From Hyphomicrobiales bacterium (GTDB taxonomy: Bacteria; Pseudomonadota; Alphaproteobacteria; Rhizobiales; HXMU1428-3), in the NCBI GenBank assembly GCA_017640685.1, contig JAEPQF010000032.1, positions 1-32,747 of the forward strand: a DNA stretch of 32,747 bases. Direction: 5' to 3'. The notes beneath the pieces are model-generated. The model was not told where the DNA came from and did no database searches. It saw only the letters and a list, made by a program, of their open reading frames with translations. The position numbers were made by a program, and so were the translations under genes. The stretch's first letter is position 1. Each line of letters opens with the position of its first letter. This document shows, in pieces, positions 10,277 through 18,251 of the stretch.

Positions 10277-11566
10277 TTACTCACACACTTTATATCGTCC
10301 AAGGTCAAAGTGAAAATGGTTTTTATGAGCTTCATTTGCTTCAGGGCCAAGAACAACCACAAAGTCTTCACATGCAGCTGCATGAACAGCCTTTAAAAAA
10401 GCACCGAGATCACCTTCTTCATCCCAATGTTTTAAAACGGAAACTGTCCGGCCATCTTTTAAAGTAAAGCCTGCAATATCAAGCGCATTCGCTAAGGCAT
10501 GCTCTGATAATTTTCTAGTTTTATCATTATAGCGGTGGCGGCAAGAATAAGAGGCAACATTATGCACCATAGAAACGGGGCTATTGAGATGTTTCATTGC
10601 CAAGGGTTGAAGTTTCTTTTTCGCCCATTTTGCAAAGCGTGCAGTTGTCTGACAATTAAGCGTCGCAGGTGGGTTGACCTTTAAACTATGGGGCCCTTGA
10701 TGTTCACCAACGGCCCGGACTTTCAAGGGAGCTGGCGTGCCGCAAGCCCCACGCCGAATGGGTTTAATAGGAGTAACAGAGGCATCAATGTCTTTCATAA
10801 GAACCTGACAAATAAGTTGCGCATCTTTAATTTCTTTTGGCTCCCAAAATGTAACGGGGGGAGGGACAACAAATGCCGATTTTTGAACTTTGCGTTTTTC
10901 AGCTTTGTTTGTTGTCTCTTTATCGTTTTGCCCCTGTTCAGCTAATTTTTGTTGCTGAGAAGCTTCGCGCTCCCTTTGAGATTTCAACTTTTGATAGTGC
11001 GCATGCTTTTTGCGATCAAAGCCTTTTGGCTTTAACAAAGGCAAAGGAAGCCGAACAATTTGCGGCGAATTGTCAAGTTTTGGGCGAAAATCAGGCTTTC
11101 CAAGGCCGCTGATCCCCCCATTTTTCTTGATAGTTTTTTTGGGTGAAGGTGCTTTACGATAAGTTTGACTCTCATAAATAGCACCAGATTTCGTTTTTTT
11201 CACACGGCGCAAATTTGTTTTTTTGTCTGGAATAGGGGGAGATGAAACTTTACCGTCCCAGTCTGTTGGCATTTGCACTGCTGGTAATGGTGATTTGGAT
11301 TTAAAAAAATCCTTCTTTTTCTTAACACGAAGGCCCTTCTTTGAGCGCTGAGCATCCAATTGTTTTTGCCGTGAAAGTTCATTGGTCGCCTGAGCAAAGA
11401 TCATTGCTGGCTTGGTATGTCTCTCTTGTTGAATATGCGCTTTATGAGTGTCGATTACCCAAATCTCACCTGTACTTATTTGGGTGTCTTCAGAAAACGC
11501 AAATAAGGGATCCGGTAAAAAGAGTAAGGACATGATAAATATGACCAAACGCAAAAGGGATTTCAT
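10277..11566 (-). CDS. Exported extensin-like family protein
   Basis: 429 aa. An N-terminal signal peptide (about 1-23, hydrophobic core LVIFIMSLLFL, ending LFA) predicts export. Residues 60-240 are a low-complexity, Lys/Pro/Gln-rich basic region. The C-terminal 180 residues carry the extensin-like C domain: cysteines in LICQVL, RRGACGTP and LNCQTT, then ASYSCRHR, LSEHALANALDIAGF and HKNHFHFDLGRY. The His/Asp residues recall the LAS/VanY-type metallopeptidase arrangement (SEHxxGxAxD and HxH), so a role in cell-wall remodelling is a reasonable inference, not shown. It is divergent from the HIBCH-like gene, with a palindromic element in between. Confidence 0.88.
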   Translation of the reverse strand: MKSLLRLVIFIMSLLFLPDPLFAFSEDTQISTGEIWVIDTHKAHIQQERHTKPAMIFAQATNELSRQKQLDAQRSKKGLRVKKKKDFFKSKSPLPAVQMPTDWDGKVSSPPIPDKKTNLRRVKKTKSGAIYESQTYRKAPSPKKTIKKNGGISGLGKPDFRPKLDNSPQIVRLPLPLLKPKGFDRKKHAHYQKLKSQREREASQQQKLAEQGQNDKETTNKAEKRKVQKSAFVVPPPVTFWEPKEIKDAQLICQVLMKDIDASVTPIKPIRRGACGTPAPLKVRAVGEHQGPHSLKVNPPATLNCQTTARFAKWAKKKLQPLAMKHLNSPVSMVHNVASYSCRHRYNDKTRKLSEHALANALDIAGFTLKDGRTVSVLKHWDEEGDLGAFLKAVHAAACEDFVVVLGPEANEAHKNHFHFDLGRYKVCE

Positions 11567-11587
11567 AAAAAGGTTCTTTCAGGTTGT

Positions 11588-11861
11588 GGGCTCAGGACCC
11601 ATTAATTTCATGGTTTCTGTTGCACAAAAGCAGTTAAGATACTAGAAAAACAAGAGCAAGCGGGAGTTCCTTCCCGTTAAGCTTGTTTTTTGCTGTAGAT
11701 GGACTGCTTTTGTGCAACCCTTTAAAGGGCGCGGCTCTTTTTTGCATCTGTTTGCCAAACCCGTTTGACCATAGCTTAGGCTATGCTCTGAACGGGTTTC
11801 ACAAACAGTCATCAAAAAATAGACACGCGCAGAAACCGTGAAATTAACGGGTCCTGAGCCC
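11588..11861. mobile_element. MITE-like palindromic element (274 bp) with 32-bp terminal inverted repeats
   Basis: The ends 11588-11619 and 11830-11861 are inverted repeats (GGGCTCAGGACCC, ATTAATTTCA, TGGTTTCTG) with only two mismatches. Inside are two further arms. One pairs TTGCACAAAAGCAGT (11620-11634) perfectly with ACTGCTTTTGTGCAA (11703-11717). The other spans 11729-11830 and pairs TTTTTTG, CTGTTTG, AAACCCGTT and ATAGC with their complements. Between the arms is the palindrome CCCTTTAAAGGG (11718-11729). Almost the whole element can fold as a three-way junction. It encodes no protein, and I see no clear target-site duplication. It fills the divergent gap between the extensin-like and HIBCH-like genes. 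Confidence 0.7.
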
Positions 11862-11945
11862 AGGCTCTTCATGTATAGCTCAACGAGCAAAAACTTCAAA
11901 CGAGTTGAGATAATGATGCACAATATAGATGCGGAGCAAACAGTC

Positions 11946-13022
11946 ATGAACTGTGAAGAATTGACCTGTGAAAAACAAAATCGTTTAGGGTTAGTCACAA
12001 TCAACGCTCCAAAGCAGCGCAACGCCATTAATGTTGCAATGCGCCAAAAGCTTATATCTACTTACAAAGAATGGGTTGAAGACCCTCATATTTATACAAT
12101 CATTATCCAATCTGAGGATGCACAATTCTTCTCAAGTGGGGCTAATGTCAAAGAAGTCTTTGAAAAAGCACAAATAAGCAATAAAGCAGCTCTCGATTGT
12201 TTTAAAGATGAATATGAAACAATTTGGGCCATAGAATGTTACACCAAGCCTGTTGTGGCATTAATTAATGGAAAAGTTATGGGCGGCGGCGTTGGTATTA
12301 GCCAATATGGAACCCATATCGTTGCGGGAGAAAATTACGCTTGGAGCATGCCAGAGGCTCAAATCGGTTTGTTTCCAGATGTCGCAACCACTCAAATTCT
12401 AGCCAAAATGCCGGGTGCCATTGGGACATATCTTGGTTTAACAGGAACGTCTGTTAACAGATATGATGCAGTTTATCTCGGGCTCTTGGAATTCTGCATA
12501 GACGCAGAAAAGTTTGAAACCATCAGAGAAGCCATCAGAGAAGCTGAACCAGTTGATCGCTTACTTGACGATATGAACCAAACAATAGAGAAAAGCGATA
12601 TTGAAGCTAATGAACCACTTATCACCAGAGTTTTCTCTAAACCTACCGTTGAAGAAATCATTACAGCCTTGATAGAGGTCAGTGAAGAAGAGCCTGAAAA
12701 CAAAGAGTGGGCTCTTGAAACATTGGCAAACATGGAAGCTGCTTGCCCGTTAAGTTTGAAAGTCACGTTAAAAGCAATTCAAAACGCAAAGGATTTTTCG
12801 GTCGATCAAGCCTTGCATCAGGACTTTTTGCTCGCCAATCATTTTATTGAAGGTGATAATTTCTTGCCCGCCATTGAAGCTAAGCTCATTAATAAAACGG
12901 CCCCAATATGGAAACCGGCAAACTTAGAAGACGTTTCAAAGGAAATGGTAGCTCAATATTTTATCTCGAACGGAGAGGTAAATTTAAACTTGCCTCCAAG
13001 AGAATTTGGCGTTGACCAGTAA
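11946..13022 (+). CDS. 3-hydroxyisobutyryl-CoA hydrolase-like protein (enoyl-CoA hydratase/isomerase superfamily)
   Basis: 358 aa crotonase-fold enzyme. The HIBCH type hydrolyses 3-hydroxyisobutyryl-CoA in valine breakdown. Visible: LGLVTINAPKQRNAIN at the N terminus, oxyanion-hole segments FFSSGANVKEVF and GKVMGGGVGIS, and MPEAQIGLFPDV with Glu137 and Asp145. Those two acidic residues keep the 8-residue spacing of the catalytic pair in HIBCH. The usual GG after FPDV is AT. The C-terminal extension (SLKVTLKAIQNAK, then LASHFIE-like LANHFIEGDNFLPAIEAKLINK) also fits HIBCH. The frame is open upstream into the palindromic element. I prefer the ATG at 11946, with GGAG at 11932-11935; ATGs at 11913 and 11916 are alternatives. 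Confidence 0.85.
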   Translation: MNCEELTCEKQNRLGLVTINAPKQRNAINVAMRQKLISTYKEWVEDPHIYTIIIQSEDAQFFSSGANVKEVFEKAQISNKAALDCFKDEYETIWAIECYTKPVVALINGKVMGGGVGISQYGTHIVAGENYAWSMPEAQIGLFPDVATTQILAKMPGAIGTYLGLTGTSVNRYDAVYLGLLEFCIDAEKFETIREAIREAEPVDRLLDDMNQTIEKSDIEANEPLITRVFSKPTVEEIITALIEVSEEEPENKEWALETLANMEAACPLSLKVTLKAIQNAKDFSVDQALHQDFLLANHFIEGDNFLPAIEAKLINKTAPIWKPANLEDVSKEMVAQYFISNGEVNLNLPPREFGVDQ

Positions 13023-13197
13023 ATGAGCGCTTATTTTTAAAATTAAACGGCATTTAGCGCTAATTTTGTTACATTTTTAGATAAATACGAAAAAATTTAA
13101 CGTAAAATTAAGGGCGTTTTTTAAACGGATTTTAGTGTCTTATCGGTATGTTAGCTACTGTCACTACAGGGTAGGCGTAACAACAAATGAGGCAGAA

Positions 13198-13707
13198 ATG
13201 ACTTATGCCCAAAATAAGCCGGAATTAGAGACCTCAGAAGTGGATGGAAAGCTGAAAGGCGAGTACATGTCATCTCTGAGAATGATTGAACGACTGCACC
13301 GTCTCCTTCTTGATGTTGTCAAGGATGAGTTTGAGCGGAATGGTTGTTCAGAAATTAATAGCATCCAGGCTTTGCTTTTATACAATATCGGTGAAAGCGA
13401 GCTATCGGCCGGAGAACTACGTTCTCGTGGATATTATCTTGGATCTAACGTTTCTTATAATCTTAAGAAACTTGTTGATATGGGATACATCCATCATGAA
13501 CGCTCAGACACAGATCGCCGTTCGGTACGGGTGAAATTAACTGATAAGGGACAGGAAGTCTGCGACATCATTAATGGTTTGTATGGGCGTCAGCTCAATG
13601 CACTAGAAAAGGTGGCTGGGATTTCTGAAGGAAACCTCTCTGAGGTAAACAAGTCTCTTTTACAACTAGAACGTTATTGGACGGATCAAATCAGGTTCCG
13701 TTTGTAA
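13198..13707 (+). CDS. ldtR: MarR-family transcriptional regulator LdtR
   Basis: 169 aa. Winged-helix regulator: dimerisation helices around SLRMIERLHRLLLDVVKDEFERNG, recognition region LSAGELRSRGYYLGSNVSYNLKKLVDMGYI, wing ERSDTDRRSVRVKLTDKG, and a C-terminal helix. The long form and this motif set match LdtR of Liberibacter and rhizobia, which controls an L,D-transpeptidase gene (ldtP) and stress or motility traits. Here an L,D-transpeptidase gene lies downstream, supporting the name. An in-frame GTG exists at 13135, but the ATG at 13198 has GAGG at good spacing. The upstream gap (13023-13197) holds AGCGCT-centred palindromes that could be operators. Confidence 0.88.
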   Translation: MTYAQNKPELETSEVDGKLKGEYMSSLRMIERLHRLLLDVVKDEFERNGCSEINSIQALLLYNIGESELSAGELRSRGYYLGSNVSYNLKKLVDMGYIHHERSDTDRRSVRVKLTDKGQEVCDIINGLYGRQLNALEKVAGISEGNLSEVNKSLLQLERYWTDQIRFRL

Positions 13708-13720
13708 GGTTCAAAGTGGT

Positions 13721-13736
13721 AGACAATCGGTTGTCT
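13721..13736. repeat. Perfect short inverted repeat after ldtR
   Basis: AGACAA, TCGG, TTGTCT: a 6-bp perfect stem with a tetraloop, 14 nt after the ldtR stop and just before the stronger terminator hairpin. It may be an mRNA 3'-end structure or an operator half-site. Confidence 0.4.
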
Positions 13737-13746
13737 CAAAGTCCAA

Positions 13747-13784
13747 ATAGCCCCGGTTGCCAAACGGCACCGGGGTTATTCTTT
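13747..13784 (+). terminator. Rho-independent terminator of ldtR
   Basis: ATAGCCCCGGTTGCC pairs with GGCACCGGGGTTAT around AAAC, giving a strong GC stem followed by TTCTTTG. It sits about 40 nt after the ldtR stop, so ldtP needs its own promoter. Confidence 0.85.
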
Positions 13785-13865
13785 GCTTAATTGTTGTCTG
13801 GGACTTCATATTTCACACCCAAAACCGCCCCTTCAACTGTATAAAATATCCCTATGATGATTTAC

Positions 13866-14284
13866 GAAGAAGGAGCTCAGCCCTTTTTTGTCCTTCAGTT
13901 GCCCACTAGCAACCGGATCAGGGCAGTAGGACATGGCGAACGTCAGTGAAGCCCGGCGCTTAGCGCCGCACAGTGCGGTTGCTGGTGGGCAACCTAAAGC
14001 GCACAGACAAAAAAAAAGCGCGGTTGCTTCTTGCGGATGCCTGGTGGGCATCTGAAGCAAAGCAAAGGCAACCTGAAGCACGTCTAAAAAGTAGGCCCGA
14101 GCATAGCGAGGAATAGCTGTGAGAGTAACTAAAGAAGGAGTGGCACCGTTTAGGTGCCAGGACATGGCGCAGCGCCAGCGTAGCCCGGGGCAAGCCCCGC
14201 CCCTCGGAGGCTCACCGCGACAGCGGTGAAATAGCCGTGAGAGAAAATAACAGAGCGAAGCGAGGAAGAGCCGTGAGAGAAAAA
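13866..14284 (+). repeat. Composite mosaic of hairpin repeats between ldtR and ldtP (copy 1)
   Basis: A 420-bp block made almost wholly of short inverted repeats and containing no credible gene. It holds: an R1 copy in reverse orientation (13892-13915); R1 at 13973-14004; R1 type A at 14018-14079 with a type B copy nested in its loop (14033-14058); GGCGC/GCGCC hairpins at about 13954 and 14166; GGCACC/GGTGCC (14142-14158); GGGGC/GCCCC (14187-14198); TCACCGC/GCGGTGA (14212-14229). It shares modules with the mosaic near 23116-23430: GAAGAAGGAG, AGGACATG, CCGCCCCTCGGAGG, GAGCGAAGCGAG and the CCGTGAGAGAAAA tail. The 155-codon minus-strand frame across it is translated repeat. Confidence 0.8.
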
Positions 14285-14760
14285 ATACTTTAAAAAGCAA
14301 TAATTCATCATTCCAAACATAAAAACGCCTAAAATGTCACATGTTCTATATTTTAAATATTAGAAATAGTGATTGAGCTTGTGTTTTCTTATGGAATTAG
14401 TACAAATTCTCTCACATGCGGAAATATAAAATATGAACTTCAGTCCAAATTATGCGTGATTCTAGGCGCATGGTTTAGGGAAGCAATGAGTTAACAAAAA
14501 CTTTATACTTGCTCTCATAATTGTGACTGGAAATCTGAATACGGAAACGTAAACTGCTAGAAGACCATAATTTCTGGTTAGATTTAATTAGTTAATCTGC
14601 CAAAACTTAAGATTTCTTGAATGAAAAGCACGCTGTCGTGATGAGATATGACGTGAAGTTTGTTATAAAACAGTGTGTTGGCCCTTATTAATCATTCTGT
14701 CAGGATTTCACCTGATACTTTATGGTTAAGTAAGAGATTAAACTTTTAAAATATTCACAA
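14285..14760. other. Long A+T-rich leader/promoter region of ldtP
   Basis: About 475 bp without a credible ORF, RNA gene or recognised riboswitch, very A+T-rich compared with the mosaic to its left. The ldtP promoter and any LdtR operator must lie here because a terminator closes ldtR. I could not identify a convincing promoter or operator by eye. Confidence 0.4.
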
Positions 14761-16095
14761 ATGCTTGGACATTTAAAAAGAATGCAACAGACAAATAAAC
14801 TGAAAAACCAAAACGCTCAATTCACAAAAATGAAGCGTTCAGCTCTTAAATTAGCAGCTATCGCAGCCATTTCTTCAACAATGGCCGTCTCAGTAAGCTC
14901 TGGTGCCAATGCCTATGATAGTTGGTTTGGCGGTAATGAAGATAGTGTCGATTGGAATCAAACTTTTGACAGATCTGCGGCCAGAGAATGGGAGATGAAC
15001 CCACCGAAAGGGTTCCCAACGCTTGATAAAGGTAATCTCCCTTTAATGAAAGAAGCGGTAAAACGTTATGCAGCTATTGTCTCTGCTGGTGGCTGGCGTC
15101 AAATACCCAAAGGAAAGATGGGGCCTGGCTATAGCGGTCCAAACGTCGCTTTGCTCCGTAAACGCTTGGAGTTAACAGGCGACCTGCAAAAGAATTCAAG
15201 CTATTACAAAAACTATGATTATTATGTAGAGCGGGCTGTTAAACGCTTCCAAGTGCGCCATGGGCTCACACCTATGGGCATCGTTGACAGAAGAACTCTA
15301 CGCGCTTTGAACGTTCCAGCAAAAGTTCGTTTGCGTCAAATCCGTACAAATATAGCCCGCCTAAATGCACTTACACGGAATGCGGCAAAACGCTATGTTT
15401 CAGTTAACGTGCCTGCGCAACAAATTGAAGTTGTTGAAAATGGTCGCATTGTATCTCGCCACGCGGCTGTTGTAGGTAAAGTTGACCGTCAAACACCTCG
15501 CCTTCGCAGTAAGATTCACGAAATTAACTTCAATCCTTTCTGGCATGTACCGCAAAGCATTGTTAGAAAAGACCTTGTCCCCAAAGCAAGAGCTGAAGCA
15601 AAACGCGGTCGCTATGATCTTTTAGAGCGTTTCAAAATTTCTGCAATTGATGGGTCTGGTCGTAAGGTAGACCCAAGAAAAATCAATTGGAATTCAAATT
15701 CTGTATATAATTACCGCTACCGCCAAGACCCTTGGAAAGATAATTCAATGGGATTTGTGAAAATTAATTTTCACAACAAACACGCGGTTTACATGCATGA
15801 TACACCCTCAAAAAGCTTATTTGGTCGTAATTTGCGAGCCCATAGCTCAGGCTGTATCCGTGTACAAAATGTAAAACAATTGGTTGCATGGCTCTTGAAA
15901 GACAATAAAGACTGGAGCAGAAGCCGTGTAGATCAAATGCAAACAAACGGTGAGCGCAAAGATGTGCGCTTAAAAACAAGAGCACCAGTTTATTTTATCT
16001 ATGTAACATCATGGGCAACAAGAGACGGAACAGTTCATTTCCGCCGCGATCTTTATAAGCAAGATGGTGTCGGTGCGACAGCCGCCAATTATTAG
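14761..16095 (+). CDS. ldtP: L,D-transpeptidase (YkuD family), LdtP
   Basis: 444 aa exported enzyme that forms 3-3 peptidoglycan cross-links or anchors proteins to the wall. A basic N-terminal stretch is followed by a signal peptide from about Met24 (MKRSALKLAAIAAISSTMAV, cleavage near ANA). A peptidoglycan-binding domain lies at about 125-185 (NVALLRKRLELTG to VDRRTLRALNVP). The YkuD catalytic domain lies at about 211-372, with His346 in YMHDTPSK and Cys365 in RAHSSGCIRVQN as the catalytic residues. The first in-frame ATG is used, but ATGs at 14785 and 14830 are alternatives. The last puts the signal peptide at the very N terminus and may be the real start. The neighbouring ldtR supports the LdtP name. 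A strong terminator follows. Confidence 0.92.
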   Translation: MLGHLKRMQQTNKLKNQNAQFTKMKRSALKLAAIAAISSTMAVSVSSGANAYDSWFGGNEDSVDWNQTFDRSAAREWEMNPPKGFPTLDKGNLPLMKEAVKRYAAIVSAGGWRQIPKGKMGPGYSGPNVALLRKRLELTGDLQKNSSYYKNYDYYVERAVKRFQVRHGLTPMGIVDRRTLRALNVPAKVRLRQIRTNIARLNALTRNAAKRYVSVNVPAQQIEVVENGRIVSRHAAVVGKVDRQTPRLRSKIHEINFNPFWHVPQSIVRKDLVPKARAEAKRGRYDLLERFKISAIDGSGRKVDPRKINWNSNSVYNYRYRQDPWKDNSMGFVKINFHNKHAVYMHDTPSKSLFGRNLRAHSSGCIRVQNVKQLVAWLLKDNKDWSRSRVDQMQTNGERKDVRLKTRAPVYFIYVTSWATRDGTVHFRRDLYKQDGVGATAANY

Positions 16096-16118
16096 AATAA
16101 ACAAAGTCTCGATTTTAT

Positions 16119-16157
16119 AAAAAGGCTGCTTTTGATTATTCAAAGGCAGCCTTTTTT
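16119..16157 (+). terminator. Rho-independent terminator of ldtP
   Basis: AAAAAGGCTGC pairs with GCAGCCTTTTT, extended by TTTGA with TCAAA, and followed by a T-run. It lies about 23 nt after the stop codon. Confidence 0.9.
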
Positions 16158-16207
16158 AATTGTAAGAATCTCCTTATACTCACCCAAAAAGCAACAAAGA
16201 GTTTTAT

Positions 16208-16231
16208 TTAAGGGGAGAAAATTCCCCTTAA
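16208..16231 (+). promoter_or_regulatory. Perfect leader hairpin upstream of the DUF6898-like gene
   Basis: TTAAGGGG, AGAAAATT, CCCCTTAA: an 8-bp perfect stem ending 13 nt before the GTG start at 16245. The AAGGGG arm resembles a ribosome-binding site held in a stem, so it could tune translation; this is inference. Confidence 0.4.
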
Positions 16232-16244
16232 GAGAAAACAAACG

Positions 16245-16439
16245 GTGAATGAATTGAACCATTCAGGAGAAATTTATTTAGAATTTCAAGTCGTTGGGCA
16301 CAGTCAACGCGTAACCGCGATTGATGCCAAAACTGGTATGGAAGCCACTGTTATAGGCCCTTCAAAAGCGACGAAAGAACACATGACGAATTTAGCCGTT
16401 AAAAAGCTAAAACGCCGCATATCACTTGAATCAAATTAA
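16245..16439 (+). CDS. Small DUF6898-like protein preceding glyA
   Basis: 64 aa. It reads GEIYLEFQVVGHSQRVTAIDAKTGMEATVIGPSKA followed by a basic tail (NLAVKKLKRR). A small protein with the pattern (Y/F)xEFxxVGxxxKVxAID...G.E..IxGP is often found beside glyA in Hyphomicrobiales and is sometimes mislabelled as part of serine hydroxymethyltransferase; Pfam groups it as DUF6898 as far as I recall. It starts with GTG, and AAGAG about 10 nt upstream is a modest ribosome-binding site. There is no signal peptide and the function is unknown. It lies 329 nt upstream of glyA on the same strand. Confidence 0.7.
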   Translation: MNELNHSGEIYLEFQVVGHSQRVTAIDAKTGMEATVIGPSKATKEHMTNLAVKKLKRRISLESN

Positions 16440-16767
16440 AGCTTGCAAAGAGCAATTTTACTAAAAAACGTCGCTAGACAAGTTTTTTCTTAAAATCCAT
16501 GTTTCAAAACGAATATTTGATTGAAAATTCCTTATGAAAGACAAAGTGCGTACTTGTTGTGCATGAAACACCATGCTAGAGAAGGGCTCGTTTCAATTAT
16601 GGCTCTCTTAAAGTCATCGAACCAAAGACAAAAGAGCCAAAAAAGATCAAACCCCACCATCCCTGGTTGAGAGCCAAGAAAACAACTTAAGCTCTCTAAA
16701 AAAGATGGCAAAACAAATGGCCACACCAGCAATATCAACAATTGGGTTTGAAGAGGAAAGGTCTGAA
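16440..16767. other. 330-bp leader region of glyA
   Basis: No credible gene. Inverted repeats are visible: GCATG/CATGC at 16561-16576 and GGCTCT/AGAGCC at 16601-16638. I do not recognise a glycine, SAM or tetrahydrofolate riboswitch. The in-frame ATG at 16705 extends the glyA frame but is poorly placed relative to homologues. Confidence 0.35.
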
Positions 16768-18051
16768 ATGACATCTATTTTCACACAAAACCTAGAACAA
16801 ACTGATCCAGCAATCTTTGAAGCCATAACAGAAGAGTTTGGTCGTCAAAGAGATGAGATCGAACTTATCGCTTCTGAAAACATTGTCTCTAATGCTGTAC
16901 TTCAAGCTTCAGGTTCTCTCATGACCAATAAATATGCTGAAGGCTATCCGGGTAAGCGTTATTATGGTGGGTGTCATTTTGTAGATAAAGCTGAAGCACT
17001 AGCGATTGAGCGCGCCTGTAAATTATTTAATTGTGAGTATGCAAATGTGCAGCCTCATTCAGGCAGTCAAGCTAACCAAGGTGTGTTTCTAGCCCTGATT
17101 AAACCAGGTGATACGATTTTAGGCTTAAGTCTTGATGCTGGCGGTCACCTTACACACGGCTCACGTCCGAACCTTTCTGGTAAATGGTTCAATGCGGTTT
17201 CCTATGGTGTTGATAAAGAAACCCATAGAATTGATTATGATGAAGTTGAGCGCCTAGCCAAAGAACACAAACCAGCTCTCATTGTGGCTGGCGGTTCTGC
17301 TTATCCACGCCAAATCGATTTTGCCCGTTTTAGAGAAATCGCAGATGAAGTTGGTGCGTATCTTTTGGTTGATATGGCACATTTTGCTGGCTTGGTTGCA
17401 GCTGGTGTTCACCCCTCTCCTTTCCCACACGCTCATGTGGCAACCACAACAACTCACAAAACTCTGCGCGGACCAAGAGGCGGGATGATCCTTTCGAACG
17501 ATCCAGCATTGGGTAAAAAATTCAATTCAGCCATTTTCCCAGGGCTTCAAGGTGGGCCGTTAATGCATGTGGTCGCTGCAAAAGCTGTAGCATTTGGTGA
17601 AGCTTTGAGACCTGAGTTTAAAACTTACTCGCAAAATGTGCTTGATAATGCGAAAGCTCTTGGTGACACATTGAAAAAAGGTGGATTTGATCTGGTGTCT
17701 GATGGCACAGACACACATGTTGTCTTGGTTGACCTGCGCCCGAAAAATCTAAAAGGCAATGAAGCTGAAGAAGCCATGGGCCGCGCCTTTATCACATGTA
17801 ATAAAAACGGCATTCCGTTCGATCCTGAAAAACCAATGGTCACATCTGGCATTCGCTTAGGCTCACCAGCCGGCACAAGCCGTGGCTTTGGCACAGCTGA
17901 ATTTGTTGAAATTGGCGAGCTTATCACGGAAGTTCTGGAAGGTTTGCAAAAAGCAAATAGTGCTGAAGGGAATGCAGCTTGTGAAGCAAGAGTGAAAGAA
18001 AAAGCGATTGCGCTAACAAGACGTTTCCCAATTTACGAAAAAGCACTTTAA
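16768..18051 (+). CDS. glyA: Serine hydroxymethyltransferase
   Basis: 427 aa, PLP-dependent. It interconverts serine plus tetrahydrofolate with glycine plus 5,10-methylene-tetrahydrofolate and is the main one-carbon donor. Visible: [12 protein letters not shown] (31-42), [15 protein letters not shown] (54-68), HSGSQAN (97-103), VDMAHFAGL (201-209), and the PLP lysine Lys231 in [15 protein letters not shown]. Full length for the family. I chose the ATG at 16768, not 16705, because AGGAAAGG lies just upstream and homologues begin here. Its own terminator separates it from nrdR, although glyA-nrdR-rib gene order is typical of alphaproteobacteria. Confidence 0.97.
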   Translation: MTSIFTQNLEQTDPAIFEAITEEFGRQRDEIELIASENIVSNAVLQASGSLMTNKYAEGYPGKRYYGGCHFVDKAEALAIERACKLFNCEYANVQPHSGSQANQGVFLALIKPGDTILGLSLDAGGHLTHGSRPNLSGKWFNAVSYGVDKETHRIDYDEVERLAKEHKPALIVAGGSAYPRQIDFARFREIADEVGAYLLVDMAHFAGLVAAGVHPSPFPHAHVATTTTHKTLRGPRGGMILSNDPALGKKFNSAIFPGLQGGPLMHVVAAKAVAFGEALRPEFKTYSQNVLDNAKALGDTLKKGGFDLVSDGTDTHVVLVDLRPKNLKGNEAEEAMGRAFITCNKNGIPFDPEKPMVTSGIRLGSPAGTSRGFGTAEFVEIGELITEVLEGLQKANSAEGNAACEARVKEKAIALTRRFPIYEKAL

Positions 18052-18087
18052 ATCGACCAATCTGATTGAAACGATCTAAAATTTAAT

Positions 18088-18158
18088 AATAGGAAGAGTT
18101 CGTTTATTCCCTTTTTGAACAAAGAAGGGGAGGAAAGCTAAGAACTCTTCCTATTTTT
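18088..18158 (+). terminator. Long terminator hairpin after glyA
   Basis: AATAGGAAGAGTTC (18088-18101) pairs perfectly with GAACTCTTCCTATT (18142-18155). An inner CCC(T)5 / AAAGAAGGGG pairing lies between them, and TTT follows. The 14-bp stem is unusually long for a simple terminator. Confidence 0.75.
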
Positions 18159-18251
18159 GTGAACTACGTCTAAAATATTTCATCAATACTCCCCATAAAT
18201 CGTTATGCGGTCTTTAAAACCAAAGACCATCATGTGTAAGGACAAAATTCA

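Noticed and set aside
11588-11861. Remnant of a coding insertion sequence
   Set aside because: No transposase frame or fragment is present; the internal sequence is taken up by hairpin arms.
13833-14300. 155-codon minus-strand ORF between ldtR and ldtP
   Set aside because: It is a translation of the hairpin mosaic, rich in Cys, Phe and Ser. It has no domain resemblance, and its frame is explained by repeat modules shared with a non-coding gap elsewhere.
16440-16767. Glycine riboswitch or SAM-II element before glyA
   Set aside because: Inverted repeats exist, but no recognised aptamer core is visible.
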